A stretch of 64,000 nt of DNA from Bog-473 sp963726135 (GCA_963726135.1 CAVSBE010000008.1:868001-932000), one strand, 5' to 3'; positions 18,091 to 26,905 are shown, counted from the stretch's first letter. The notes: generated from the letters alone by a model not told the origin. Translations and numbers: made by a program.

Positions 18091-18114
18091 GGTGACAAGC
18101 ATAGTGTCACCATA
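18077..18114. promoter_or_regulatory. Divergent promoter with GntR operator
   Basis: Plus strand: TTGACA at 18077-18082, 17-bp spacer, CATAGT at 18100-18105, then GTG at 18115. Minus strand: TATGCT at 18098-18103, then 7 nt to ATG 18090. The inverted repeat GTGACA (18092-18097), 7 bp, TGTCAC (18105-18110) overlaps both -10 boxes. A repressor bound here would shut both genes. Confidence 0.6.
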
Positions 18115-19302
18115 GTGTCCGGCACCAAGACCGCCCCGAAGGAGGCTCCGGCTCCCGCCCTCGTCGATCACGAGCTGGTAATCCGAGAAGCACGAGGGCG
18201 TCAGCGGCGGCGGTGGCTCGTGATCGCGGTCGTCATCGTGGCGGCCTCTGTGTCTGCAGCGGTCGTTGGCCTGTCCGGCAGAGGCACGGCCTCCAGGCAC
18301 CCCTCCGCTCGCCCCCCACGGACCGACAAGGTCACGCCGGTGACGCCGACGACAGCCAGCATCGTTCCTGAGCGTCCCAGCTCGCTGGCCGTCGGACCGA
18401 ACCGAAACCTCTACATAGCTGACGACATGCGTGACCAGATTCTCGAGCGACGGCCGAGTGGAACATTCGTGCCGGTGGCAGGCAACGGCACAGTTGGGTT
18501 CTCCGGCGATGGCGGACCGGCCACGAGTGCTCAGCTGAACTATCCGGCGGGGATCACCTTCGGCCCCGACGGCACGCTGTACATCGCGGATGAGTTCAAT
18601 GGCCGCATCCGGGCCGTCTCACCTGCGGGCATCATCACCACGATCGCCGGCAACGGCGGGCAGACACCATGGGTGGCCGACGGGACCCCGGCGCTCGAGG
18701 CATCGCTCAGTCCCACGGCGATGACGTTCGGATCAGATGCGCTCATGTATGTGACAACCGGTCAGGAAGTCCTCAGACTCGATCCGGACGGGACCTTCAC
18801 CAGGGTGCTGGGCGAGAACACCAATCCCGAGTACGCCGGTCTCTACGGCATCGGCGGACCAGCAGTGGATGCGTCTGCAGACGACGCCAGCGGGCTGGCG
18901 TTCGACTCCGCCGGGAACCTCTACGTCTTCGGGTTCGCCTCCAAGGGCATCTTGATGGTGGACCGGCAGGGCATCGTGCACCTCTTGGGCACGCTGTATC
19001 CGAGGGGACCCAGCGGCTTGGTCACTGCTCCCGATGGGTCGGTCGTGGCAATGGACGAGCTGGCGGTCGTGGGGCTTTCACCGCAGGGCATCAAGACCCT
19101 TGTCAGCTTCCCGACTACGGCCAAGGTCAGCTATCTCGGCATCACCGGATTCTCACCCAATGGAATAGCCATGGCGCCCGGAGGCACCATCTACCTCGAT
19201 ACCTTCGACGGCAACGGGTATGCCGACAAGTCTGCACTGATCATGATCCCTCCACAGGGTTCAGGTTCTCCGTCGTTGTTGTGGGAACCGCATTCGCCCT
19301 AA
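18115..19302 (+). CDS. Membrane-anchored NHL-repeat beta-propeller protein
   Basis: The 395-aa product has a basic cytoplasmic tail ending LVIREARGRQRRR, one TM helix (LVIAVVIVAASVSAAVVGL) and an extracytoplasmic six-bladed NHL propeller: LAVGPNRNLYIADDMRDQIL, VPVAGNGTVGFSGDGGPATS, ITFGPDGTLYIADEFNGRIR, LAFDSAGNLYVFG and IAMAPGGTIYLDTFDGNG. Such domains usually bind ligands or peptides or form scaffolds. It is transcribed divergently from the GntR gene and shares its operator, suggesting a regulator/surface-sensor pair. The N-terminal EARxRQRRR pattern recurs in the membrane protein next to the second GntR gene (27299). The frame is intact; GTG 18115 was chosen because a promoter box lies just before it. 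Confidence 0.82.
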   Translation: MSGTKTAPKEAPAPALVDHELVIREARGRQRRRWLVIAVVIVAASVSAAVVGLSGRGTASRHPSARPPRTDKVTPVTPTTASIVPERPSSLAVGPNRNLYIADDMRDQILERRPSGTFVPVAGNGTVGFSGDGGPATSAQLNYPAGITFGPDGTLYIADEFNGRIRAVSPAGIITTIAGNGGQTPWVADGTPALEASLSPTAMTFGSDALMYVTTGQEVLRLDPDGTFTRVLGENTNPEYAGLYGIGGPAVDASADDASGLAFDSAGNLYVFGFASKGILMVDRQGIVHLLGTLYPRGPSGLVTAPDGSVVAMDELAVVGLSPQGIKTLVSFPTTAKVSYLGITGFSPNGIAMAPGGTIYLDTFDGNGYADKSALIMIPPQGSGSPSLLWEPHSP

Positions 19303-19401
19303 TGGAATGGAGATGTGCTGATCCGATCTCGATCTGAACCGTGAAGACCCCTACCCCGCTCACGACGCCACTTTCGCTGCATCATCTTCAAGTGGGCCAG
19401 T

Positions 19402-19737
19402 ATGACGGCAATGGCGTTTGGTCAGCAGTCTGGTCCACCGGCCTCGGCAAAGCAGGTACGAGAGCTCCTGGACCTCCTCAAGGGAGCCGGACATTCCGAT
19501 TTCCGCGATGCCCGCGGCCCCATGGGCTTTACCCAGCGTCAGGCCGCAGGAAAGTTCTCACGCGACGAGGCGGCGGCGTTCATCGACCAGCTGGTGGACG
19601 CAGAGTCTGCTGGGAGTATTGCCATTGCCGCGCCAACGTGGCGGCAATCCGCCCAAGAGCAAATGTTGAGTTCCCTTCCTTCTGAACAGCTCGCCGGTGA
19701 GCTTCGTCGTCGCGGATGGACTGCCATCGAGCCCTAG
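19402..19737 (+). CDS. Small hypothetical protein
   Basis: The 111-aa product is soluble and helical: SAKQVRELLDLLKGAGHSDF, RDARGPMGFTQRQAAGKFSR, DEAAAFIDQLVDAESAG, EQLAGELRRRGWTAIEP. The composition is clearly protein-like, and the FRDARGPMGFTQRQA stretch looks like a conserved core. I do not assign a function. An alternative start is ATG 19411. It shares no strand-mate within operon distance. Confidence 0.6.
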   Translation: MTAMAFGQQSGPPASAKQVRELLDLLKGAGHSDFRDARGPMGFTQRQAAGKFSRDEAAAFIDQLVDAESAGSIAIAAPTWRQSAQEQMLSSLPSEQLAGELRRRGWTAIEP

Positions 19738-19794
19738 AGACGGTGTACCGAGGCACCCTTGCGAAGGTTGTCGGACATGATTGGTAACTCGTCG

Positions 19795-20178
19795 TCAGGC
19801 CCGACCCCCGTCAAGAGCCTCGATGAACTTCCTTGGTGCGACCGTGCGGAAGGCTTCTTCGCAGATGAGCGTGGTCTCACCCCAATCGATGGCGCCGTCA
19901 AGTCGAACTCCAAGCCAGCCCCGCCCCCCGACATACGGTGGCCGGAAGAATCGATCGGGCTCCGTCGTGACGAGTTCATCCTGGACGCCCGGCGGCGCCG
20001 CACACCACAAGTGAGGAAAACGGTGATCGTGGTGCCCATCGAGCCACAGCGTCAAGAATTGCTTCCCCACGAAGAAGGCTGGCGTTCCGTGGCTCAGCCT
20101 CTCCGTCACGCCAGGAAGACCCATGCAAATCACACGGAATCGCTCCTCCAAGTCCGCGTGCGCCATCAAAATGGACAT
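19795..20178 (-). CDS. MmcQ/YjbR-family (CyaY-like fold) protein
   Basis: The 127-aa protein starts at ATG 20178 with AGGAG close upstream. It shows the family core FRVICMGLPGVTERLSHGTP, AFFVGKQFLTLWLDGHHDHR, EPDRFFRPPYVGGRGWLGVR and IDWGETTLICEEAFRTVAPR. The family includes proteins of unknown role once proposed to bind DNA. The gene is complete. A broken relative is at 7281-7500. Confidence 0.8.
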   Translation of the reverse strand: MSILMAHADLEERFRVICMGLPGVTERLSHGTPAFFVGKQFLTLWLDGHHDHRFPHLWCAAPPGVQDELVTTEPDRFFRPPYVGGRGWLGVRLDGAIDWGETTLICEEAFRTVAPRKFIEALDGGRA

Positions 20179-20423
20179 TAACTCCTGGCCGCCGCGTCCC
20201 CGACTGGGCACCCCGATGGGCCTGTCATCGTGGCGGCGAACGGAGGGTCGCCTTTTGAGCGCCAACTCGTGCTGCCTTGGGCCCTCCAAGGCAGTCTTGT
20301 GCAAGTCCCACCGGGCCGGTCGCCGGCCCACGTCGGCGTCGCCGCTCCCCGGCCGGCCCGATGGCCGGTAGGGTCCTGGACCAAGCCGAGCGACGCGACG
20401 CAACGGACCACGGGAGGGCACCA

Positions 20424-21054
20424 ATGACGGGTCAGGGTGACGGGCCGCAGAGTGAGCAGGTCCACGAATGGGGGGAGGCCGTGCCGGCCTCGTCGGGCCG
20501 GCCCAAGCCGGGCGACATCATCACCGAGTCAGGCCTGGCCATGACCCCGGGTCCCCTGGTTGGCCATGACGTGTCGACCCCGCTCGAAGAGGACGAGCCC
20601 GAGCACACCATCCCGCCGGGCCCGCTGTGGGCCATGAAGGAGCGAAGGCACACACAGTGGCACCTCCTGCCGGCCCACGAGAAGCACGACCGAATCCGCG
20701 AGTGCCTGGAGGCCGACGACTTCACCATCTACTGCATCGACGACGGGCGACACCACGCAATGATCGGCCGCCGGGTCGGCACCTCGCCCAGCGGCTGCGA
20801 GTACACGCTCCTTGGCCGCATCTCACGCCAGCGCTACGAGGAACTGCGCGACGAAGTCGTGATGCTGGTGCAACTGTTTCGACACGGCCATCGAGATGCG
20901 ACTGTGCGGGGTCGCGGTCGAGGAGGAAATCCGTTCGTCCAACGTCTTTGACGTCGCCACCTACGACAGCATCGACGACGTCCCTGAGGACTACCGGCCA
21001 GGCTCGCCCTTCCACCACTTCCGCCAGGAGCTGGAGATCACCGCATACCAGTGA
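20424..21054 (+). pseudogene. Hypothetical protein gene with a +1 frameshift
   Basis: Start ATG 20424 follows GGGAGGG. The first frame gives KPGDIITESGLAMTPGPLVG, HTIPPGPLWAMKERRHTQWH, FTIYCIDDGRHHAMIGRRVG, YEELRDEVVMLVQLF and then turns Arg/Gly-rich. After CTGTTTCGAC at about 20875-20884 the next frame continues FDTAIEMRLCGVAVEEEIRS, SNVFDVATYDSIDDVPEDYR, PGSPFHHFRQELEITAYQ to a stop at 21052-21054. One extra T would explain the break. The intact product would be about 209 aa, soluble, of unknown function. Confidence 0.65.
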
Positions 21055-21153
21055 CGGTGCCCCGCTCTTGAGGCCTCGTCCAAAAGCGCGGAGGTGTCCA
21101 ACCGTCCCGGGCAGGCCTTCCGATCGCGCGAGAGCAACTTGGAACCCATTCAG

Positions 21154-21691
21154 CTAGCTTGGGGTCGACCACGACGAGTCGTCCGTTTGAACGCCGTCAG
21201 CCTCAGAAGCAAGAGACCTCTTCATCTTCTCGACCAGTGCCTTGAACATGGGATAACCGCCCGTTCCACCCATAGCATCAATAGAGGGCTGCCACATTTC
21301 CCAGCGGTCGATCAATGTTCGTCCGAGTAGCAACTTGATGAGTTCGAAATCAAATGCGCCGACGTGTTCGAGGGCCGCGAGCTGTTCAAAATAGTCGAGC
21401 TCTCGGTACAAGACATATGCCTCATCCGCATTCGAAGCAAGGAAGGCCTGAAACGCCGCGCTCGAGCTCCTCCTTCGTCTTGAACCCTGCGACCAGCCGG
21501 CGCGTCTCGAGAAGCGAGTCTTCGTTCCATCGACGGAAGAAGTCAGCAGCGATCTGGGACTCCCTGGACTTCCTGGCTTCTTTGACTTGTTGACCGGCAA
21601 ATACAGCCGCACCCAGAGCGCCAAGCAGCCCCAGGGCACCAACGGCAGTGGCGACCGCCGTGACCTGTTCGGCCCAATTTGGTCCGGGCAC
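21154..21691 (-). pseudogene. Membrane-anchored hypothetical protein, frameshifted
   Basis: From GTG 21691 the frame encodes one TM helix (TAVATAVGALGLLGALGAAV) and then QVKEARKSRESQIAADFFRR, WNEDSLLETRRLVAGFKTKE before degenerating at about 21455. The second frame continues AAFQAFLASNADEAYVLYRE, LDYFEQLAALEHVGAFDFEL, IKLLLGRTLIDRWEMWQPSI. The layout, a TM helix followed by a helical domain with FxxxxW and FxxxA, resembles DUF4760-like proteins. The GTG begins 5 nt after the stop of the upstream gene 21697-22092, so the two formed an operon. Confidence 0.65.
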
Positions 21692-21696
21692 CGTCC

Positions 21697-22092
21697 TTAC
21701 CCCTTTCGATGTCGCTCCGCTGTGTCCACTGCGAAAGGGCGACGAGCAGTCGCGTCGTGGTGATCTCCACATGGGCAGTATGCCCACGTCCCCGGCCCGC
21801 ACACAATGGTGCCGCTATCCGGCGTAATCGAGTTATCTAGACGAGCAGACTCGACGCCCGACCGTTCGTCCTCACCCGAATGGTTGTCCCCAGATGGAGC
21901 ATCCGCACCCGCTCGGGCTGCCTTCTTCTGATCGTACGGCTCGGACCGTTCGGCGTCATCTGCCCTTCGTAGATCGTTGGGCTTCTGCCGCAACCGCCTC
22001 TGCTTCGACGAAGACCGAAGAAGAGCAACACAGGCCGTAGCGAGCATTGTGAACGAGACGAGGATGAAGATGAGAACAGCCAATACAACCAC
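21697..22092 (-). CDS. Small single-pass membrane protein, Cys-rich C-terminus
   Basis: The 131-aa product has one N-terminal TM helix (VVLAVLIFILVSFTMLATAC), a charged linker, and a C-terminal segment GTIVCGPGTWAYCPCGDHHD that looks like a metal-binding turn. It is followed 5 nt later by the start of the broken membrane protein 21154-21691, so they are co-transcribed. No family is recognised; the start (GTG 22092) is uncertain. Confidence 0.5.
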   Translation of the reverse strand: MVVLAVLIFILVSFTMLATACVALLRSSSKQRRLRQKPNDLRRADDAERSEPYDQKKAARAGADAPSGDNHSGEDERSGVESARLDNSITPDSGTIVCGPGTWAYCPCGDHHDATARRPFAVDTAERHRKG

Positions 22093-22307
22093 CTCTGCGG
22101 GTCGGATCCGATCGTATGTTGAACTTGAGCAGGCTGGCTCGAAAGGTGTCCGATTGAACCCCGCCTGCTGGGGCGGTCAAGAGCGCGGAGCCAGACTCGG
22201 CTCGAACCACGGCCTTGGCCATGGCTCCGACTCATCCGCGCGCCAACCTGGGCGGCCCGGTGCCACCCCAGCCCGTCGAAAGGAACTCACCCCCAGGCCC
22301 GACAGCT

Positions 22308-22610
22308 CTACCCTTGGAACTCGACGGCGCGGAGCGTGTGGATGGCGGGGAATCCATCGAAATGATCCCCGGCAGCAGTGACTACGTCAGCGATGTGCGA
22401 CGAAGCCATGTGTGCGTCGAGGTCCTCCCGCGACTGCCATTTCTCGATGGTGACAAATGTGCCAGGTGTCGAGTCCGAGGAAAACAGATCATAGGAAATG
22501 CAGCCGTGGTCGCCTCTACTTGCGAGAACGAGCGCCTTCAGAGCGTCCTCTACGATCGCCTCCGATCCGGGCTTGGCTGTGATCACTGCGACTACGTCAA
22601 GGTTGGGCAC
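22308..22610 (-). CDS. Antibiotic-biosynthesis-monooxygenase (ABM/YgiN-type) domain protein
   Basis: The 100-aa dimeric alpha-beta barrel protein reads DVVAVITAKPGSEAIVEDAL, ASRGDHGCISYDLFSSDSTP, GTFVTIEKWQSREDLDAHMA, SSHIADVV, the standard ABM layout with the conserved His-x2/3-S-xH region. Family members act as quinol monooxygenases or cofactor-free oxygenases; the substrate is not predictable. GTG 22610 lies six bases after TAGGGT, giving another leaderless geometry. Confidence 0.88.
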   Translation of the reverse strand: MPNLDVVAVITAKPGSEAIVEDALKALVLASRGDHGCISYDLFSSDSTPGTFVTIEKWQSREDLDAHMASSHIADVVTAAGDHFDGFPAIHTLRAVEFQG

Positions 22611-22622
22611 ACGCCAACCCTA
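22611..22622 (-). promoter_or_regulatory. TAnnnT box 6 nt before ABM start
   Basis: TAGGGT (22617-22622, minus strand), six bases, then GTG 22610. Confidence 0.4.
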
Positions 22623-22701
22623 TTTCAGGCCACCACCCGATTGGCGACCTGGGTCCCCGCCCAACCTGGACATGGGGTCCGCACCGAACAAAAGTTGAGA
22701 C

Positions 22702-22974
22702 ATGGCATTCCCTCCCGCGGGGTCGCCCGGTGACTCAGAGGCTAGGCATTCAGAAGAATGGTACGGGGATGCAATCACAGATACGCCACTGCGACGCGGT
22801 GATCGAATGTTCATCCCATGTGAGGGGGGTCCGTGCATCAGTCGGTTGGAGGCGTTTCCACCGCGGATCGAGATTCAGGAGAAGAGCGGGCTCTACGTCC
22901 TCGTCGACGACGGTCCCCTTGAAGCATGGACGTACCAGTTCGTCGCCACCATCACCCGCTTATCGTCGCCCTAG
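22702..22974 (+). CDS. Small hypothetical protein
   Basis: The 90-aa reading frame has a convincing second half: RRGDRMFIPCEGGPCISRLE, AFPPRIEIQEKSGLYVLVDD, GPLEAWTYQFVATITRL, a compact beta-type sequence. The first 30 residues are weaker, so the true start may be ATG 22807 (MFIPCEGG...). No function is assigned. It is divergent from the ABM gene. Confidence 0.5.
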   Translation: MAFPPAGSPGDSEARHSEEWYGDAITDTPLRRGDRMFIPCEGGPCISRLEAFPPRIEIQEKSGLYVLVDDGPLEAWTYQFVATITRLSSP

Positions 22975-23111
22975 GCCTGCAGCGGTGTGTCACTTCACAC
23001 GCTGCCAACGTCCCGGCGAATCCAGCCGGTTGACCCCACACACCATGCGAGCACGTCGTGGGCACCAAATTCGGGCGGCCGGGGACGTCGCAACGGGGAT
23101 GAAGAGCCCAC

Positions 23112-23596
23112 ATGAGAACAGAGGAGAACGAAGCCGTTGTTCGTCGGTTCATGCACGAGGTACTGGTCAATGAGAACGTGGATGTGGTCGGCGAAGTGCT
23201 GGCGTCTGACTATGTGAACGTCGCAATGGAAGGCGCCGATCGAGCCGGCGTCAAGGGAATCGTCGCTGCGCCCGAGGCTGCATTGAAGAGCCAGCGGTTT
23301 GAGGATGATGAGCTCGTGGCCGAGGGGGACGTCGGCTTCGCCGCACGGTTCAACTACTTTCTCACCCTCAAAGAAAGGACCGAGACGATGGCCCCAACCC
23401 TCGCGTACCACCGCCTCACCGATGGAAGATGACTCTGAACGACGTGCTACAGGATCTGGACCTCATGCAGGTGCTTGGTCGTCTCCTGGCGCCACCGTCC
23501 AAGGCACAGTCCTCGGCTCCTCCAGCAGCTCCGCCCGATGCTGCCGAAGTGCCGCCCCACGCCGGCGAGAGAGGGGCACCCTTGCTCCGCGCCTGA
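23112..23596 (+). pseudogene. SnoaL/ester-cyclase-type NTF2-like protein, frameshifted near the 3' end
   Basis: The first frame encodes NEAVVRRFMHEVLVNENVDV, VGEVLASDYVNVAMEGADRA, GDVGFAARFNYFLTLKERTE, TMAPTLAYHRLTDGR and stops. One base later the alternative frame continues MTLNDVLQDLDLMQVLGRLL, APPSKAQ..., which is how such cyclases normally end (DGK-I-V-ND-V...D-L...LG). The lesion is at about 23428. The NTF2-like fold is shared by polyketide cyclases and many small enzymes; the substrate is unknown. Confidence 0.7.
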
Positions 23597-23675
23597 CCTC
23601 ATCTGCTTCAAAAGCACGGACTCGGGAGAGATCGTCACCGGTGATCAGCGCAGTTGCGACTGCTGGGCGTGATCA

Positions 23676-24116
23676 CTAGGACGGCCACTCGTAACACACG
23701 TCGGGAGCCTGCTCCTCATTGTTGCCCTTCGTCATGGTAGTGGCGACGAACCCGTGTGCTTCGTAGAAACGTCGGGCATGGAGATTGCTCTGAAAGGTCC
23801 AGAGTCTCAGTCCGGTCGGACGCAGTCTCATCGCAAGATCGAGCAGTGCCCCGCCGACGCCAGTTCCCGTTGCAGCCGGGTCGACGTAAAGCTGATCGAT
23901 CCACTCTTGGTCAAGCACCATAAGGGCCATCGCTTCGCCCTTGCTGTCGGCGACCCAAACCTCGCAGGTCGGCAGCACGACTTCCTCGAACCACCTGTGC
24001 ACTTCGTCATCGGTGTGGATGGTTGGAGGAATCGATGGGACTGAAGCTTTACGAGAACGGAGCCATAGAGCAGCGAGAGAACCCGCCTCACCCGGGTGAG
24101 CCTTCCGGATCTCCAT
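23676..24116 (-). CDS. GNAT-family N-acetyltransferase
   Basis: The 146-aa acetyl-CoA-dependent acyltransferase starts MEIRKAHPGEAGSLAALWLR. The acetyl-CoA loop is QLYVDPAATGTGVGGALLDL (R/Q-x-x-G-x-G/A type), followed by LRLWTFQSNLHARRFYEAHG, the normal motif B with the Tyr acid, and FVATTMTKGNNEEQAPDVCY. The acceptor is unknown. A 17-residue N-terminal extension to 24167 is open but unsupported. Confidence 0.88.
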   Translation of the reverse strand: MEIRKAHPGEAGSLAALWLRSRKASVPSIPPTIHTDDEVHRWFEEVVLPTCEVWVADSKGEAMALMVLDQEWIDQLYVDPAATGTGVGGALLDLAMRLRPTGLRLWTFQSNLHARRFYEAHGFVATTMTKGNNEEQAPDVCYEWPS

Positions 24117-24189
24117 GCCACATCTTGTCTCCGGGCCGGCGACGCTGGGTGCCAAGAGACGCTCCATCCGTGGACCCGGGGGATTCCTC

Positions 24190-24415
24190 CGGGACGGGCT
24201 CTCGGTTCCACCTACGCGGTGATGTCACTCCATGGGCTGACCCTGTCCAGCTGATCGATGCTGACTGTGTCGCCTCGTGGGAGCTTCCGGTCCTTGGCGC
24301 GGCGACCGCTCCCCCTGCCGTGTTGATCCGGCCCGACGGATACGTCGCCTGGGTAGGGGAAGGCACGGATACCGAATTGCGTGACGCCCTGACGACATGG
24401 TTCGGAACACCATGA
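24190..24415 (+). pseudogene. C-terminal remnant of a FAD-dependent aromatic monooxygenase
   Basis: The frame ends DPVQLIDADCVASWELPVLG, AATAPPAVLIRPDGYVAWVG, EGTDTELRDALTTWFGTP. The segment VLIRPDGYVAW followed by a short helix and WFG is the end of the thioredoxin-like C-terminal domain of PheA/TfdB-type FAD monooxygenases. No FAD-binding GxGxxG region precedes it and the upstream DNA belongs to other genes, so about 400 residues have been lost. Confidence 0.65.
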
Positions 24416-24636
24416 CGGGAGCGATGCTCGGCAGTTTGGACGGACCGGCTGATGGCAGCGATCAGGACTCCCGCCCCGGTCCCCAACGGTGCCGACCTGC
24501 CACACGATCCTGGCGACTGGTCTGGTGCATGCCGTGGTGAATGAGGCAGCGATGCGTCGAGCAGGAGTAGGGTCGAAGGTGCTGACCGGCCTTCTGGCAA
24601 CGAGCCACCTGCAACCCTCGGCAGAAGGGCTTCGCC

Positions 24637-24963
24637 GTGCCGCCCGAGTTCAGCGTGACCGTCCGTGGCCTGTCTGGCGTCCACATCGTGGCGCTTCATG
24701 GCGAGTTGGACGTTGTGTCCGCCGATGGCTTGGCGGATGCGTTGGTGGAGGAAGCTGGCTCTACCCTCGTCGTCGATCTGTCCGACCTCACGTTCATAGA
24801 TTCCACCGGCATCGGCGCTCTGGTGACGGCCAGGAACCGCATTCTGGCTGACGGTCAGGGCCAGCTAGTGCTCAGTAGACCCGGAGGGATTGTCCGTAGG
24901 GCTTTGGAGATCGTCGGGCTCAGTGCGTGGATCGTGGAATGGTCGCCAGACTGGGATGAATAG
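24637..24963 (+). CDS. STAS-domain anti-anti-sigma factor-like protein
   Basis: The 108-aa SpoIIAA/RsbV-like protein shows VHIVALHGELDVVSADGLAD, STLVVDLSDLTFIDSTGIGA, LVTARNRILADGQGQLVLSR. The FIDSTGIGAL motif carries the Ser normally phosphorylated by an anti-sigma kinase. GTG 24637 has AGAAGG eight bases upstream. Its stop overlaps the ATG of a 47-codon zinc-ribbon gene by 8 nt, an unusual pairing. No anti-sigma kinase is next to it. Confidence 0.85.
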   Translation: MPPEFSVTVRGLSGVHIVALHGELDVVSADGLADALVEEAGSTLVVDLSDLTFIDSTGIGALVTARNRILADGQGQLVLSRPGGIVRRALEIVGLSAWIVEWSPDWDE

Positions 24964-25099
24964 ACGCTCGGAACATGACTCGTGTCCTCGCTGCGGCAGT
25001 GCAGAGATTGCCACGCACTTCGAGAGGTCCAGCGCTCCGGAAACTCCTCAATGGCAGGGCCGATGCTCGGCATGCCAGTTCAAGTGGTCGGAGCTATGA
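24956..25099 (+). CDS. 47-aa zinc-ribbon miniprotein
   Basis: ATG 24956 overlaps the STAS gene by 8 nt. The product MNRRSEHDSCPRCGSAEIAT, HFERSSAPETPQWQGRCSAC, QFKWSEL contains CPRC and CSAC 23 residues apart, a classic four-cysteine zinc ribbon. It may bind nucleic acid or protein. Translational coupling suggests a functional link to the STAS protein; this is inference. Confidence 0.65.
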   Translation: MNRRSEHDSCPRCGSAEIATHFERSSAPETPQWQGRCSACQFKWSEL

Positions 25100-25180
25100 C
25101 CGCTGCGTTCCAATGGCCGGATGGCACCCTGCCGACGAAAGGGGCAGGTTCTCCCATCCCGAGTTCATCGATTGCTCAGT

Positions 25181-25695
25181 GATACCGTCCCGACTCTGCC
25201 CGAGAACGCACTGCCCGAACGTCCAGGTTGGTATCCCGACCCGTACAACTTCGAGATGCAGCGGTAGTTCGACGGATCACGGTGGACGACGCAGGCTGTG
25301 CCTGAGTTGGGAGCCAGATCCCGATCAGGTGTCCAACGCAACTGGTCGATGTACTCACCCGAACAGCAGCGTCGGCAGGAGTGGGAGGACGAGTTTCCAC
25401 CGTGGGATTCCGTCACGAACCGCACGTCTGAATATCGGTGGAATAGGGGCAGGAATTGGGCGCTTAAATACCAAACGAATTGGGGTTTCGATCGCAGAGG
25501 GTCCGGCTGATTGCCGCCCTGGCGGTCGCGACCAGCGTCCTCGCAACCGAAGCTTTCACGGGATCCAAATACCGGTTCGCGTGGGCATTTGGAGCGGCCG
25601 GGACATTCGCCGTGCTCGTTGCGCTGAGTCTCAGGACATTTGGGAGTTGGTCTCGTCGGCGGAAGTCTGGGAGGCCTCTCACCGATCTGCGATGA
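25181..25695 (+). pseudogene. DUF2510 membrane protein, broken by an amber stop and a frameshift
   Basis: The frame encodes ENALPERPGWYPDPYNFEMQ, R, TAG (25265-25267), FDGSRWTTQAVPELGAR. This is the DUF2510 motif (GWYPDP ... RYWDGxxWT) with the aromatic residue before FDG replaced by TAG. It continues through an Arg/Trp-rich linker to 25510; then another frame supplies RLIAALAVATSVLATEAF and KYRFAWAFGAAGTFAVLVAL, two TM helices, ending at 25695. Start codon not identified (TTG 25172 possible). DUF2510 normally sits before TM segments, so the composite makes sense. Confidence 0.65.
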
Positions 25696-25789
25696 CCAGA
25701 ACGGGCATTCTGATTCGGCGAAGTGGGGCATCCCGAGGGTCTGGGTGACGCCTGACCCGAGACAGCGTGATTCCGCATCGAGCAGGTTC

Positions 25790-26194
25790 TTACGCCTGCT
25801 CGATGCGAAGCCGGTTGCCCGCCGGGTCGCGCACGGCCGCGTCACGGACACCCCAGGGCTGCGTAGCGGGCTCCTGCAGCACCTCAACGCCTGGCGTACT
25901 GGCGATCTTGTCGAAGGTGGCGTCGAGGTCCTGACAGCGGAAGTGGGCCGGGTACAGCTCGCCTTTGGCGAGCAAGGCAGCGAGGGCGTCCCCGTCCTCC
26001 TCGGACCGGCCTCCATGCGGTTGCGACAACACGATACCGATTTCAGGCTGGGTATCAGAAACGAGCGTGATCCACCGGAAGCCGGCATTGGAGACGTCGA
26101 GGCTCACGGTCAGCCCAAGGGTGTCGCGGTAGAAGGCGAGGGCGGCCTCGGGGTCGTCGACGGTGATGTGTACGGTGCTGAGTGAAACTGTCAT
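25790..26194 (-). CDS. VOC-superfamily (glyoxalase-like) protein
   Basis: The 134-aa product begins TVSLSTVHITVDDPEAALAF, YRDTLGLTVSLDVSNAGFRW, with a second betaalphabeta half GELYPAHFRCQDLDATFDKI, WGVRDAAVRDPAGNRLRIEQ. Metal positions His (VHITV), Glu and the terminal Glu in RIEQ are compatible with a vicinal-oxygen-chelate enzyme. ATG 26194 lies 10 nt after the stop of the AraC-type gene, so both form one transcription unit, a pairing common in actinobacteria. Confidence 0.88.
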   Translation of the reverse strand: MTVSLSTVHITVDDPEAALAFYRDTLGLTVSLDVSNAGFRWITLVSDTQPEIGIVLSQPHGGRSEEDGDALAALLAKGELYPAHFRCQDLDATFDKIASTPGVEVLQEPATQPWGVRDAAVRDPAGNRLRIEQA

Positions 26195-26204
26195 GCCCAA
26201 GACG

Positions 26205-26660
26205 TTAAACGGGTGCGCCGACAGATGCTTCTTCGAAACTGCTCACCGTGGCCGGGATGCTCCCGTTTTTGCGCGGACGAGTCAAGAGCATCATCTGGCA
26301 GGGTGAGACGACGCGCAGCTCGTCGTGGTCGCGGGCTCGATATCTCGACGGCGACTCGCCCACCAGCTCGGTGAAGCGGGCGGAGAAGGAGCCGAGGCTT
26401 GTCCAGCCCACTGCGAAGCAGGCGTGCGTCACGCTCAGGTCGCCACGACGCAGCAGCGCCTTCGCTCGCTCGATCCGCCGAGTCATCAGGTAGGAGTACG
26501 GCGTCTCGGAGTAGGCCTCACGGAAGCGGCGGCTGAAGTGCGCCGGTGACATCAACGCCGTGCGAGCGAGCTCAGCGACGTCGAGTGGCTGCGCATACTC
26601 GCGATCCATCTGGTCACGGGCCCGACGCAACCGACGCAACTCGTCGAGTTCAGCACACAT
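26205..26660 (-). CDS. AraC-family transcriptional regulator (DNA-binding domain only)
   Basis: The 151-aa protein shows both AraC helix-turn-helices: DVAELARTALMSPAHFSRRF, REAYSETPYSYLMTRRIERA, KALLRRGDLSVTHACFAVGW, TSLGSFSARFTELVGESPSR. There is no N-terminal effector domain, so it may work without a ligand or with one bound to the C-terminal tail. It probably regulates itself and the VOC gene 10 nt downstream. Confidence 0.9.
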   Translation of the reverse strand: MCAELDELRRLRRARDQMDREYAQPLDVAELARTALMSPAHFSRRFREAYSETPYSYLMTRRIERAKALLRRGDLSVTHACFAVGWTSLGSFSARFTELVGESPSRYRARDHDELRVVSPCQMMLLTRPRKNGSIPATVSSFEEASVGAPV

Positions 26661-26905
26661 GGACGTCCATTCTGCCCTCCGACGGCGACCGTCGAATCAC
26701 ACCCTCCGCCGTTTCTCCTGGAGTGACCTGGGGTACGACACTCACGTGTCTGCCCTCGGACCCTTAGGTCTCACTTCTCGGAAGAGGATGTCAAAGGGCA
26801 TGTGGATTGTCCTCGTTCACGAGTCGGCGATTTCGACATTCAGTGAAGAGACCTTCCGGCTAGCGGTTGGTGCCACCTCACGCCTCTCAGCGGCAATATC
26901 GCTCC

